64,000 nt of DNA from an uncultured Flavobacteriaceae bacterium (GCA_947488345.1 CANKZQ010000001.1:424501-488500); one strand, 5' to 3'. Numbered from the stretch's first letter, positions 42,543-50,973 are shown. Made by a program: numbers and translations. The notes: generated by a model from the letters alone, not told the origin.

Positions 42543-42896
42543 ATGGTAAAAAAACTACTTTTTATACTTATTGTTACACTCTCAACTACTGTTTTTGCAC
42601 AACAAGAAGAGTCTAATACCATTGTAAAAGACACCACGATGGTATTAAAAGATATTGTAGCATCTCCCAATCCTTTTAGCGTAACAACTAAAATAAAATT
42701 TCATGCCTATAGGTCGTTTGAGCTCGAATTCACGGTGAAAGATCTTATCGGTAATACTGTTTATTTTAAGAAGTATACGACAAAAAAAGGGGCGAACTAT
42801 ATTCCTTTTTATCGCGACAAGTTAGATTCGGGGATATATATTTATTCTATCAAAACGAACACAGAGGTCGTTTCTAAACGGATTGTTATTAAATGA
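42543..42896 (+). CDS. Minimal secreted protein made of a T9SS type A sorting domain
   Basis: A 117-residue protein: start at 42543 (MVKKLLFILIVTLSTTVFAQ, signal peptide), then a short linker and a T9SS type A sorting domain covering most of the rest (VASPNPFSVTTKIKFHAY, then GIYIYSIKT and a final SKRIVIK). A TTG at 42537 would add two residues. Cargo-free sorting domains are unusual: normally this domain ends a larger exported protein. It overlaps rnz by four bases (ATGA), so it is operon-linked to pyrimidine and tRNA processing genes. Confidence 0.8.
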   Translation: MVKKLLFILIVTLSTTVFAQQEESNTIVKDTTMVLKDIVASPNPFSVTTKIKFHAYRSFELEFTVKDLIGNTVYFKKYTTKKGANYIPFYRDKLDSGIYIYSIKTNTEVVSKRIVIK

Positions 42897-43849
42897 GTCT
42901 AAAATTGACCATATTAGGTTGTCATTCGGCAACTCCTAGAACATTCGCTCATCCGACGGCTCAATTTTTAGAAATCAACAATCGCTCTTTTTTAATAGAT
43001 TGCGGAGAAGGAACTCAAGTTCAATTAAGAAAATACAAAGTAAAATTTTCTAAAATTGAGCGTGTCTTTATATCACATTTACATGGAGATCATTTTTTTG
43101 GTTTAATTGGCCTTATCTCAACATTTGGTTTGTTAAACAGAAAAAATGATCTTCATATATACGGTCCAAAAGGAATCAAAGAAATTATCCAACTTCAGTT
43201 AAAACTATCGAACAGTTGGCTAAAATTTCAATTACATTTTCACGAATTAGAACATACTGAAAGTGAACTCATTTTCGAAGACGAGAAAGTAGAAGTGCAT
43301 ACTATACCCTTAGAACATAGAGTCTATACCAATGGCTTTTTATTCAAAGAAAAGGTTGGAGATCGCAAATTGAATATGGATGCCATTCAACAGCATACTG
43401 AAATCGAAATTTGTGACTATCAAAACCTGAAAAATGGCAGAGATTTTATATTAGAAAGTGGTGATATCATCAACAATGTAGACCTTACGCTCAATCCAAC
43501 AAAACCAAAGAGTTATGCCTATTGTAGCGACACTGTATACAAACCGGCAATCGTGCCGATCATTAAAAATGTTGATTTATTGTATCACGAATCCACCTTT
43601 TTGAATGATAAAATAGAACTGACCGAGTATACTAAACATTCAACAGCTGGTCAGGCCGCACAGATAGCACAACAAGCTAATGCTGGGCAATTAATCTTAG
43701 GTCATTACTCGAGTCGATACCATGATTTGACGCTTTTTGAAGAAGAAGCAAAAGCTATTTTTCCTAATGTTATTTTAGGCAAAGAAGGTAAAATTATTGA
43801 GGCTGGCGTTACCATAGAGAAACACTTGGCTATTGCTCATCAAAATTAA
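42893..43849 (+). CDS. rnz: Ribonuclease Z
   Basis: A 318-residue metallo-beta-lactamase-fold endonuclease that removes the 3' trailer of tRNA precursors. The zinc motif HxHxDH is HLHGDHFFGL (His62, His64, Asp66, His67). The N-terminal LGCHSATPRTFAHPTAQ matches the rnz family, as do the later YCSDTVY and HESTFLND (metal Asp/His) and HSTAGQAAQIA segments. It is the last gene of the pyrR operon; the next gene (arsenosugar cluster) begins after 146 bases. Confidence 0.97.
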   Translation: MSLKLTILGCHSATPRTFAHPTAQFLEINNRSFLIDCGEGTQVQLRKYKVKFSKIERVFISHLHGDHFFGLIGLISTFGLLNRKNDLHIYGPKGIKEIIQLQLKLSNSWLKFQLHFHELEHTESELIFEDEKVEVHTIPLEHRVYTNGFLFKEKVGDRKLNMDAIQQHTEIEICDYQNLKNGRDFILESGDIINNVDLTLNPTKPKSYAYCSDTVYKPAIVPIIKNVDLLYHESTFLNDKIELTEYTKHSTAGQAAQIAQQANAGQLILGHYSSRYHDLTLFEEEAKAIFPNVILGKEGKIIEAGVTIEKHLAIAHQN

Positions 43850-43942
43850 ATCTCTACTTACTACCCAAATACGCTATTCTTAAGCTTTCATTTTTTTCAT
43901 TGAGATATTTACTTTACATTTTTCATTGCATTTCCGTAAACT

Positions 43943-43963
43943 TTAGTACTTTTCACGTACTAA
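43943..43963 (+). promoter_or_regulatory. Inverted repeat before the arsenosugar operon
   Basis: TTAGTAC-TTTTCAC-GTACTAA is a perfect 7-base-pair inverted repeat with a 7-base spacer, ending 33 bases before the first arsenosugar gene. Its left half overlaps a promoter-like TAAACTTTAG. The size fits a dimeric repressor such as ArsR, but no arsR gene is visible in the window. Confidence 0.45.
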
Positions 43964-43995
43964 TAGTAATCTAAACATAAATAACGCCAAGAGCA

Positions 43996-44331
43996 ATGTC
44001 AAAAACATACTATGATCCAGCTGACTTACGAAAGTTTGGAAATATTTCTGATTGGAATAAAGAGTTAGGAGATTCATTTTTTGAATATTACGGAAAAGTC
44101 TTTGAAGAAGGAGCACTTTCTGCTAGAGAAAAGTCATTAATCGCATTGGCAGTATCCCATACTGAACAATGCCCTTATTGTATTGATGCTTATACAAAAG
44201 ATGGTTTACAACGTGGTATTACAAAAGAAGAAATGATGGAAGCAGTGCATGTAGGAGCGGCTATAAAAAGCGGTGCAACACTCGTTCATAGTGTACAGAT
44301 GATGAATAAAGTAAATAAGTTGGAAATGTAA
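43996..44331 (+). CDS. Arsenosugar-associated carboxymuconolactone-decarboxylase-like protein
   Basis: A 111-residue all-helical protein of the CMD/AhpD fold with a redox CxxC motif (Cys59, Cys62 in EQCPYCIDAYTKDG). Family knowledge: this subgroup is annotated as arsenosugar biosynthesis-associated peroxidase-like protein because it lies beside arsS, as here (88 bases upstream of it). It could reduce an oxidised arsenic intermediate or protect the radical SAM enzyme; its activity is not shown. First gene of the cluster. Confidence 0.9.
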   Translation: MSKTYYDPADLRKFGNISDWNKELGDSFFEYYGKVFEEGALSAREKSLIALAVSHTEQCPYCIDAYTKDGLQRGITKEEMMEAVHVGAAIKSGATLVHSVQMMNKVNKLEM

Positions 44332-44419
44332 GTAGACGACAATTTCTACGCTGTAAAAAATACAGATTACCTATTCCAACAAGAGTTGAATTTCATGTTT
44401 TATTTTAAATAAAAAATTA

Positions 44420-45475
44420 ATGTCAAAAAAATCTCTTTTAGCGAGAAATAATGATCTAGCAAATACAGAACGCCAGTTGGAAATTTTATCGAATGGAATT
44501 TTCGCAAATGGCGAGCTACCTACGTTCGCAAAAAAAATAAAGGAAACAAATCAGTTTCCCTTGCGACCAAAAAAATTAGAAATACTTCAAATAAATCTTG
44601 GTTATATGTGCAATCAAGTCTGCGCACACTGTCATGTCGATGCAGGTCCGGATCGCAAAGAAATTATGACAGTAGAAACCATGGAACAATGCTTAGCAGT
44701 TATTGAAAATACGGGCGCGCATACCTTAGATCTTACTGGAGGCGCACCCGAGATGAATCCGAATTTTAGATGGTTCGTTGAAGAAGCTTCAAAAGCGGGC
44801 ATTAAAGATTTTATCGTTCGTTCTAATTTAACCATCATCAGAGCGAATAAAAAATACTATGACCTACCCGAATTTTTCAAAAAATACAACGTACATGTCG
44901 TCTCATCGATGCCCCATTGGACACGTGGTAAAACAGATAAACAGCGTGGAAGTGGTGTTTTCGATAAATCAATAAAAGCATTGCAAGAGTTGAACGCTGT
45001 TGGTTATGGCATGCCTAATAGTACCTTAAAATTAGACTTGGTATACAATCCTTCTGGGGCGTATTTACCAGGTGATCAAATGGCGTTAGAACAAGATTTT
45101 AAAAAAGCCTTAAAAGACGATTTTAACATCGAATTTAACAGTCTTTTTGCTATCACAAATTTACCGATAAGTAGATTCCTAGATTATTTGATTGCATCAG
45201 AAAATTATGAAGATTATATGTTTGCTTTAGTAGAAGCCTATAATCCGACTGCCGTTCAAAATGTGATGTGTACAAATACCATTTCTGTGAGTTGGGATGG
45301 TTGGTTATACGATTGTGATTTTAATCAAATGTTGAATCTAAAAGTAAATAGCAACATAAAACATATTTCGAAATATAATGAAGACGTTTTACAAGACAGA
45401 AACATTATTATCAATCAACATTGTTATGGCTGTACTGCAGGCGCAGGAAGCAGCTGCCAAGGTGTTGTTGCTTAA
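44420..45475 (+). CDS. arsS: Arsenosugar radical SAM enzyme ArsS
   Basis: A 351-residue radical SAM enzyme with the cluster motif CxxxCxxC (Cys64, Cys68, Cys71 in CNQVCAHCHVDAGPD). The C-terminal DUF3641 domain has the SPASM-like Cys motif CYGCTAGAGSSCQG. ArsS transfers the 5'-deoxyadenosyl group from SAM to dimethylarsenite, producing 5'-deoxy-5'-dimethylarsinoyl-adenosine (established for cyanobacterial ArsS). It lies between the CMD-like gene and a rhodanese gene, all on one strand. Electrons for the 4Fe-4S cluster must come from a separate reductase. Confidence 0.95.
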   Translation: MSKKSLLARNNDLANTERQLEILSNGIFANGELPTFAKKIKETNQFPLRPKKLEILQINLGYMCNQVCAHCHVDAGPDRKEIMTVETMEQCLAVIENTGAHTLDLTGGAPEMNPNFRWFVEEASKAGIKDFIVRSNLTIIRANKKYYDLPEFFKKYNVHVVSSMPHWTRGKTDKQRGSGVFDKSIKALQELNAVGYGMPNSTLKLDLVYNPSGAYLPGDQMALEQDFKKALKDDFNIEFNSLFAITNLPISRFLDYLIASENYEDYMFALVEAYNPTAVQNVMCTNTISVSWDGWLYDCDFNQMLNLKVNSNIKHISKYNEDVLQDRNIIINQHCYGCTAGAGSSCQGVVA

Positions 45476-45486
45476 GCAATAGTTAT

Positions 45487-45984
45487 ATGAAAAAAATAGT
45501 GTTTATATTGATCTTGCTTTTTTGTAGTGCCTCACATTCGTATGCACAAAAAACATTGGCTGAAGTATTAAAAAAATACAACACTGAAAGCATACCATAT
45601 ATTACAGTAAACAAACTAAAAGCGACAGATTCTACTATTGTTTTATTAGATGCTCGTGAAAAGAATGAGTTCAAAGTAAGTCATTTAAAAAATGCGTTGT
45701 TTGTGGGCTATGAAAAGTTTGACATTCAGAAAACCATCAAAAAATTACCTCAGAAAGACGCGAAAATAATAGTATATTGTTCTTTAGGAGTGCGCTCTGA
45801 AGATATTGCTGAGCAACTAAAAAGCAACGGTTATACCAACGTCTATAACTTGTTTGGGGGTATTTTTGAATGGAAGAATGAAGGAAATAAAGTTTTTACA
45901 AAAGGTGTAGAAACCAATAAAGTACATGCATACTCTAAAGAATGGGGGGTCTGGCTACTAAAAGGTGAGAAGGTTTATGAATAA
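45487..45984 (+). CDS. Secreted rhodanese-domain protein
   Basis: A 165-residue protein from the ATG at 45487, with a signal peptide (MKKIVFILILLFCSASHSYA, then Q). An upstream in-frame start at 45421 overlaps the arsS C-terminus and has no signal. The rhodanese domain has its active-site Cys98 in IVYCSLGVRSEDIAEQL. It transfers sulfur or handles persulfide or thiol chemistry; with arsenic, thioarsenical formation is possible but unproven. It overlaps the next gene by eight bases. Confidence 0.9.
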   Translation: MKKIVFILILLFCSASHSYAQKTLAEVLKKYNTESIPYITVNKLKATDSTIVLLDAREKNEFKVSHLKNALFVGYEKFDIQKTIKKLPQKDAKIIVYCSLGVRSEDIAEQLKSNGYTNVYNLFGGIFEWKNEGNKVFTKGVETNKVHAYSKEWGVWLLKGEKVYE

Positions 45985-46609
45985 AGAATTATTGATTGTT
46001 TTTGTAAAAAATATAAAATTAGGCAAGGTAAAAACGCGCTTAGCCAAGACCATAGGTGATCAAGGTGCGTTTGAAATTTACAAAGAGCTTTTTAAAATTA
46101 CCGAACGTATTACAACCAATTTACCTGTAGAAAAGCGCATTTACTTTTCTGATGTTGTAATTGATTATAAATGGCCAAACACCTACAAAACGGTTCAGCA
46201 GGGCAGCGATTTAGGCGAGCGTATGAAAAATGCCTTTCTCGAAGGTTTCGCTGATGGATATGAAAAAATAGTGCTCATAGGTTCTGACTTACCAGAAATT
46301 TCAGAAGAAATTATCTCAGAAGGATTCAAGAAATTAGCACAAAGTGAATTAGTCTTCGGACCCGCTGATGATGGCGGTTATTATTTAATTGGACAAACAA
46401 AAATCAATACAGGTGTCTTTGAAAATAAGCCTTGGAGTCAATCCCATTTATTGGAAACTACCTTAGAAGAATTAACCACAAACAATTTAAAATTTTCTTT
46501 ACTGCAAAGTTTGAATGATATCGATACCTTTGAAGACTTAATCGCATCTGATTTTTACAAGAGAAATCCACACATTCAAAAAATGACCAAACAAATTGTC
46601 AATCAATGA
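45977..46609 (+). CDS. TIGR04282-family arsenosugar glycosyltransferase
   Basis: A 210-residue GT-A fold protein. I place the start at 45977, the ATG in GTTTATGAATAAAG (MNKELLIVFVKNIKLGKVKT); an upstream GTG at 45965 would add four residues. Motifs are the nucleotide-binding start VKNIKLGKVKTRLAKTIG, the GSDLPEIS metal site near 97 and GPADDGGYYLIG near 124. TIGR04282 is annotated as an arsenosugar biosynthesis glycosyltransferase. It resembles cofC-like nucleotidyltransferases, so nucleotide transfer is an alternative. Confidence 0.9.
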   Translation: MNKELLIVFVKNIKLGKVKTRLAKTIGDQGAFEIYKELFKITERITTNLPVEKRIYFSDVVIDYKWPNTYKTVQQGSDLGERMKNAFLEGFADGYEKIVLIGSDLPEISEEIISEGFKKLAQSELVFGPADDGGYYLIGQTKINTGVFENKPWSQSHLLETTLEELTTNNLKFSLLQSLNDIDTFEDLIASDFYKRNPHIQKMTKQIVNQ

Positions 46610-47421
46610 AGAAAGTACAACTGCAAGAAACCCATGATTTTCTAAAATCTCAAGGTTTCTTGAATCCTGAAGTCGGTATTGTATTAGGTACTGGTTTAGG
46701 GAAATTAGTAGATGAAATAATTATCGAAAGTGAATTATTATACTCAGACATTCCACATTTTCCAACGGCGACAGTAGAATTTCATTCTGGTAAGCTTATT
46801 TATGGAACGCTATCTGGTAAAAAAGTAGTTGTCATGTCTGGACGATTTCATTTGTATGAAGGTTACAATCTATGGGAAGTAACCTATGGTGTTCGTGTGA
46901 TGCATGAACTTGGTATCCAACATTTAATGATCTCAAACGCCGCAGGAGCTATCAATTTGACGTATAAAAAGGGAGATTTGATGCTCATTGATGATCATAT
47001 TAATTTACAAGGAAGTTCTCCCCTAGCCTTTAAGGGAGCTGGTAATTTCGGCGAGTTATTTACGGATATGCTTGAACCTTATTCAAAAAAATTAAACAAT
47101 AAACTGAAAGCAATTGCTAAAAGCAACGACATAGACTTGAAAGAAGGTGTCTATGCTAGTGTGGTAGGGCCACAATTAGAAACACGAGCAGAATATCGAA
47201 TGCTTCAAATATTAGAAGCAGATGCTGTCGGTATGAGTACTGTTCCTGAAGTAATTGTTGCAAAACACCTAAACTTACCCTGCATAGCCATGTCAGTCTT
47301 AACCGATGAATGCGATCCTAAAAATTTACAGCCTGTAAATATTGAAGAGATCATCGCTATTGCCGGAAAAGCTGAACCAAAAATGATATTATTGTTTAAA
47401 GAGTTAATACAATCGATTTAA
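46606..47421 (+). CDS. Purine nucleoside phosphorylase, with adenosine-type specificity residue
   Basis: A 271-residue trimeric-type PNP. Motifs are VLGTGLGKLVDEI (phosphate loop), FPTATVEFHSGK, SGRFHLYEGY, NAAGAIN and EADAVGMSTVPEVIVA. Aligned by eye with human PNP, the base-specificity Asn243 in the human SLITNKV segment corresponds to Asp234 here (SVLTDEC). The N243D change in human PNP is known to give adenosine activity. In this operon it may release adenine from 5'-deoxy-5'-dimethylarsinoyl-adenosine. It overlaps the GT gene by four bases (ATGA). Confidence 0.93.
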   Translation: MKKVQLQETHDFLKSQGFLNPEVGIVLGTGLGKLVDEIIIESELLYSDIPHFPTATVEFHSGKLIYGTLSGKKVVVMSGRFHLYEGYNLWEVTYGVRVMHELGIQHLMISNAAGAINLTYKKGDLMLIDDHINLQGSSPLAFKGAGNFGELFTDMLEPYSKKLNNKLKAIAKSNDIDLKEGVYASVVGPQLETRAEYRMLQILEADAVGMSTVPEVIVAKHLNLPCIAMSVLTDECDPKNLQPVNIEEIIAIAGKAEPKMILLFKELIQSI

Positions 47422-47427
47422 TTATTT

Positions 47428-48396
47428 ATGAGCTATTTAGAAACAACGCATAATGTATATAAAGAAGCAGCGCTAACACCAGATGTTGGCTTATGCTGTA
47501 CCACAAACCCTATTTGGGAACTTCCAGGGTTGAAAATACCCAAGATTATGCAAGAAATGAACTATGGGTGTGGAAGCACTGTTCATGCACGTGATTTAAC
47601 GAATAATCCCAAGATGTTATATGTTGGTGTTGGTGGTGGCATGGAATTACTCCAGTTTGCCTATTTCAATCGAAACAAAGGTGGTGTCATTGGTTTAGAC
47701 GTTGTTGATGAAATGCTCGAAGCTTCTCGCACAAATTTTAAAGAAGCCGAAGAGTTGAACCCTTGGTTCAAAAGTGAATTTGTCGACCTCCGTAAAGGAG
47801 ATGCTATGAATTTACCTGTCGAAGATAATTCTATAGATGTTGCAGCTCAAAATTGCTTGTTTAACATCTTTAAAGCCGATGATTTAAAGAAGGCGATTGC
47901 CGAAATGTATCGCGTCTTAAAACCTCATGGACGCTTGGTGATGAGTGACCCTACATGTGAGCAGCCAATGAATGATGAACTGCGTAACGACGAACGTTTA
48001 CGTGCTTTATGCTTAAGCGGAAGCTTGTCTATTGCTGATTATGTAAAAGCGCTAACAGACGCCGGTTTCGGAACCATAGAAATTCGAGCCCGAAAACCCT
48101 ATAGAATCTTAGATCCGAAGAACTATCCAACCGATGAGTTGATTTATATAGAATCTATCGAAGTAGCGGCCATTAAAGATCCAATGCCCGAAGACGGACC
48201 GTGTATTTTTACCGGAAAAGCAGCCATTTATTATGGAGATCAGGACTTTTTCGACGATGGTGCCGGACATACGTTGTTGAAAAATCAACCATTGGCCATC
48301 TGCGATAAAACCGCTGGTGCTTTGCAAGCTTTAGGAAGAGATGATATTTATTTTTCGGAGTCTACTTTCCATTATGATGGTGGAGGTTGCTGTTAA
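47428..48396 (+). CDS. arsM: Arsenite methyltransferase ArsM
   Basis: A 322-residue SAM-dependent class I methyltransferase of the arsenosugar ArsM type. It methylates As(III) to dimethylarsenite, the ArsS substrate. Arsenic-binding-type Cys residues are present: Cys23-Cys24 (VGLCCTTNP), Cys48 (MNYGCGSTV) and the terminal FHYDGGGCC; the SAM loop is VGVGGGMELLQFA near 65 with LDVVDEM. It is six bases after the PNP gene and ends the first part of the operon at a terminator. Confidence 0.93.
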   Translation: MSYLETTHNVYKEAALTPDVGLCCTTNPIWELPGLKIPKIMQEMNYGCGSTVHARDLTNNPKMLYVGVGGGMELLQFAYFNRNKGGVIGLDVVDEMLEASRTNFKEAEELNPWFKSEFVDLRKGDAMNLPVEDNSIDVAAQNCLFNIFKADDLKKAIAEMYRVLKPHGRLVMSDPTCEQPMNDELRNDERLRALCLSGSLSIADYVKALTDAGFGTIEIRARKPYRILDPKNYPTDELIYIESIEVAAIKDPMPEDGPCIFTGKAAIYYGDQDFFDDGAGHTLLKNQPLAICDKTAGALQALGRDDIYFSESTFHYDGGGCC

Positions 48397-48418
48397 CCGT
48401 TCAATATAAGACTAACAA

Positions 48419-48448
48419 AGAGACACTCGTAGAGTATCTCTTTTTTTT
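48419..48448 (+). terminator. Intrinsic terminator after arsM
   Basis: A 10-pair stem with one mismatch (AGAGACACTC at 48419-48428 with GAGTATCTCT at 48432-48441), a GTA loop and an eight-T run. It lies 23 bases after the arsM stop and may reduce read-through into the sterol-desaturase-like gene. Confidence 0.85.
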
Positions 48449-48474
48449 AGGAAATATAGTATCTTTATAAGAAG

Positions 48475-49353
48475 ATGGAAAAGTATATAGACATTATAAA
48501 AAATTCCTATGCTGGGTATTGGAATTACCTAAAGCAAGAACTGTTATTTCAAAATCATTGGGATAATTATTTTTATGGTTTAATTGCTATTTCACTAATA
48601 GTATGGGGTTTAGAAATTGTCTTTCCTTGGCGGAAAAATCAATCTATCTTTAGAAAAGATTTTTGGTTAGATACATTTTATATGTTCTTCAATTTCTTTC
48701 TACTCAATTTAATCGTACTAATCGCACTTTCCAACACTGTCGCACAGTTTTTTGATGACCTATTGGGTGTTGTTGGAATCTCTATTGGAAGTTTTCAGTT
48801 ATTTGACGTTGATGATCTTCCGAAATGGCTTGGGCTATTGGTCTTTTTTATAGTTTCAGATTTTGTGCAATGGAATACACATCGTCTGTTGCATCGCGTA
48901 GATTTTCTCTGGAATTTCCATAAAGTACATCACAGTGTCAAACAAATGGGATTCGCCGCGCATCTCAGATATCATTGGATGGAACCCGTAGTCTATAAAT
49001 CATTACTCTACATCCCGATGGCCATTATCGGTGGTTTTGACGCACAAGATGTTGCGATTGTCTATTTTTTCAGCATTGCTATAGGTCATTTGAACCATGC
49101 TAATTTAGGTTGGAGTTATGGGCCATTGAAATACGTTTTCAACAACCCTAAAATGCATATTTGGCATCACAGCAAAGAACTTCCTGTAAGTTATGGTGTG
49201 AATTTCGGACTTACTTTAAGCCTGTGGGATTACATGTTTAAGACGAATTACATCCCGCATGACGGAAGAGATATAGAGCTTGGCTTTGAGGGAGATGAGA
49301 AATTTCCTGAGAATTTTATCCAACAAGAATTGTATCCACTCCGAAAAGATTAG
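48475..49353 (+). CDS. Membrane fatty acid hydroxylase/sterol desaturase family protein
   Basis: A 292-residue polytopic di-iron enzyme family member with about four membrane segments. The His motifs are visible: HRLLH (His136-His140), HKVHHS (His149-His153) and HIWHH near 224-228, plus HLRYHW near 163. These bind two irons for hydroxylation or desaturation of lipid chains. It lies within the arsenosugar cluster, so it may modify the lipid part of arsenolipids, but that is inference. The terminator before it could make it separately transcribed. Confidence 0.9.
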   Translation: MEKYIDIIKNSYAGYWNYLKQELLFQNHWDNYFYGLIAISLIVWGLEIVFPWRKNQSIFRKDFWLDTFYMFFNFFLLNLIVLIALSNTVAQFFDDLLGVVGISIGSFQLFDVDDLPKWLGLLVFFIVSDFVQWNTHRLLHRVDFLWNFHKVHHSVKQMGFAAHLRYHWMEPVVYKSLLYIPMAIIGGFDAQDVAIVYFFSIAIGHLNHANLGWSYGPLKYVFNNPKMHIWHHSKELPVSYGVNFGLTLSLWDYMFKTNYIPHDGRDIELGFEGDEKFPENFIQQELYPLRKD

Positions 49354-49400
49354 GCCATACTGGCATGATTTTTCCAACTACCTTTAAAATTAGTTATTAA

Positions 49401-50270
49401 ATGAAATACTTAACTATTATAGCACTTTCTTTCTGGCTTCTTTCTTGCAGTAGCGCTAAAAACGTTACTGAAAATACCCTAGAAGAAAAAAAAGAGGTGG
49501 TACAAGTTACAATACCTAAAGCTTCGAAAACACCGAAAATTCCCCAAAACACAGAAAAAACTACAATTACTACACAAGACACTTTAGTTGAGTCAAAACC
49601 GTTTAAACAGGTACTTACACAAAGGTTCTTTAAGGCGCATCAATTATGGGATGAATTATTAAAAAAACATGTTTCAGATAAAGGCAATGTTAATTACCAA
49701 GGTTTTAAAAGAGATCATAAAGAACTCCTTGGATATATTAAAATATTACAACTTTCGATACCAACTGATACCACTTCAACAAATGATAAATTGGCTTATT
49801 GGATCAATGCCTATAATGCATTGACTGTAGATCTAATTTTAAGAAACTATCCTCTAAAGAGCATCAAAGACATTAAAAACCCCTGGGATCAACGTCTTTG
49901 GCAATTAGGTAGTAAATGGTATACGCTGAATGAAATCGAGCATCAAATTTTACGGAAAATGAATGAGCCAAGGATTCATTTCGGAATCGTTTGTGCCTCT
50001 TATTCTTGCCCCAAATTATTGAATGAGGCCTATACTACACACAATTTAGACACACAATTGACGAAGGTTACTAAAGAATTCTTACAAGATCCCGAAAGAA
50101 ATAACATTGCTGAAAACTCCATAAAGCTTTCTAAAATATTTAAATGGTTTGCCAAAGATTTTAAAACCGAAGGTTCTATTATTGATTTTTTAAATAAGTA
50201 CACCGATATCAGCATTTCTAAAGACGCAAAAAAATCCTTTAAAGACTACAACTGGGCTTTGAATGAATAA
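49401..50270 (+). CDS. DUF547 lipoprotein, arsenosugar-cluster copy
   Basis: A 289-residue lipoprotein (LLSC, Cys16) with an approximately 60-residue Ser/Thr/Lys/Pro-rich linker, then the DUF547 domain (about 75-285). Motifs are DKLAYWINAYNALTVDLILR, SIKDIKNPWDQRLW, EHQILRKMNEPRIHFGIVCA, and SYSCPKLLNEAYTT. DUF547 is of unknown biochemical function, and resembles the protein encoded at 56286-57008. It overlaps the TIGR04283 gene by eight bases, so the two products are likely functionally linked. Confidence 0.9.
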   Translation: MKYLTIIALSFWLLSCSSAKNVTENTLEEKKEVVQVTIPKASKTPKIPQNTEKTTITTQDTLVESKPFKQVLTQRFFKAHQLWDELLKKHVSDKGNVNYQGFKRDHKELLGYIKILQLSIPTDTTSTNDKLAYWINAYNALTVDLILRNYPLKSIKDIKNPWDQRLWQLGSKWYTLNEIEHQILRKMNEPRIHFGIVCASYSCPKLLNEAYTTHNLDTQLTKVTKEFLQDPERNNIAENSIKLSKIFKWFAKDFKTEGSIIDFLNKYTDISISKDAKKSFKDYNWALNE

Positions 50271-50973
50271 AATATCTATAATTATTCCCGTTTTAAATGA
50301 GGTAGAAAATATTGAAAACCTTCTCATCCATTTAAAAGATAATGCCAGCGAACAAAACCTAGCCGAAATTATTGTCGTGGATGGAGGTAGTACCGATGGC
50401 TCTCAAGCTATTACTCAAGGTATATGCAATCGTTTTCCTGGACTTGTAACATTAATACATACTCCAAAAGGACGCGCGAAACAGATGAACGCCGGTGCAC
50501 TGAAGGCAGCCGGAAATATTCTTTATTTTTTGCATGCCGATTCGTTCCCTCCTAAACAGTATGACAGTCTTATTTTAAATGAGATCCATAAAGGTAATAA
50601 TGCAGGATGTTTCAAAATGAAGTTTAACCATCGACATTGGTGGCTGCGCTTGGTGAGTTGGTTCACCCAATTCAGCTGGCGTGCTTGTAGAGGTGGTGAT
50701 CAAAGTCAGTTCGTAACAAAAGTACTGTTTGATGAAATTGGAGGCTTTGATGAGCAATTTGTTATTTACGAGGACAATGATTTTATCAATAAATTATACG
50801 CTCGCGATGAGTTTACGGTCATACAAGAAACGATCATTTCGTCTTCGAGAACCTATATCAAAAATGGGGTATGGACGCTACAATATCATTTTTTGATGAT
50901 TTATTTTAAAAAGTGGTTTGGCGCTTCCGCGGAAGAATTACATGCCTATTACAAACAGCATATTACCACCTAA
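50263..50973 (+). CDS. TIGR04283-family arsenosugar glycosyltransferase
   Basis: A 236-residue GT2-like glycosyltransferase. Motifs are the N-terminal SIIIPVLNEVENIENLLI, the nucleotide site IIVVDGGSTDGSQAI, the PKGRAKQMNAGALKA segment and the acceptor-side GGFDEQFVIYEDNDF near residue 160. TIGR04283 is annotated as an arsenosugar biosynthesis glycosyltransferase. Its stop overlaps by four bases the stop of the convergent BamA-like gene at 50970, with no terminator between them. Confidence 0.92.
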   Translation: MNKISIIIPVLNEVENIENLLIHLKDNASEQNLAEIIVVDGGSTDGSQAITQGICNRFPGLVTLIHTPKGRAKQMNAGALKAAGNILYFLHADSFPPKQYDSLILNEIHKGNNAGCFKMKFNHRHWWLRLVSWFTQFSWRACRGGDQSQFVTKVLFDEIGGFDEQFVIYEDNDFINKLYARDEFTVIQETIISSSRTYIKNGVWTLQYHFLMIYFKKWFGASAEELHAYYKQHITT

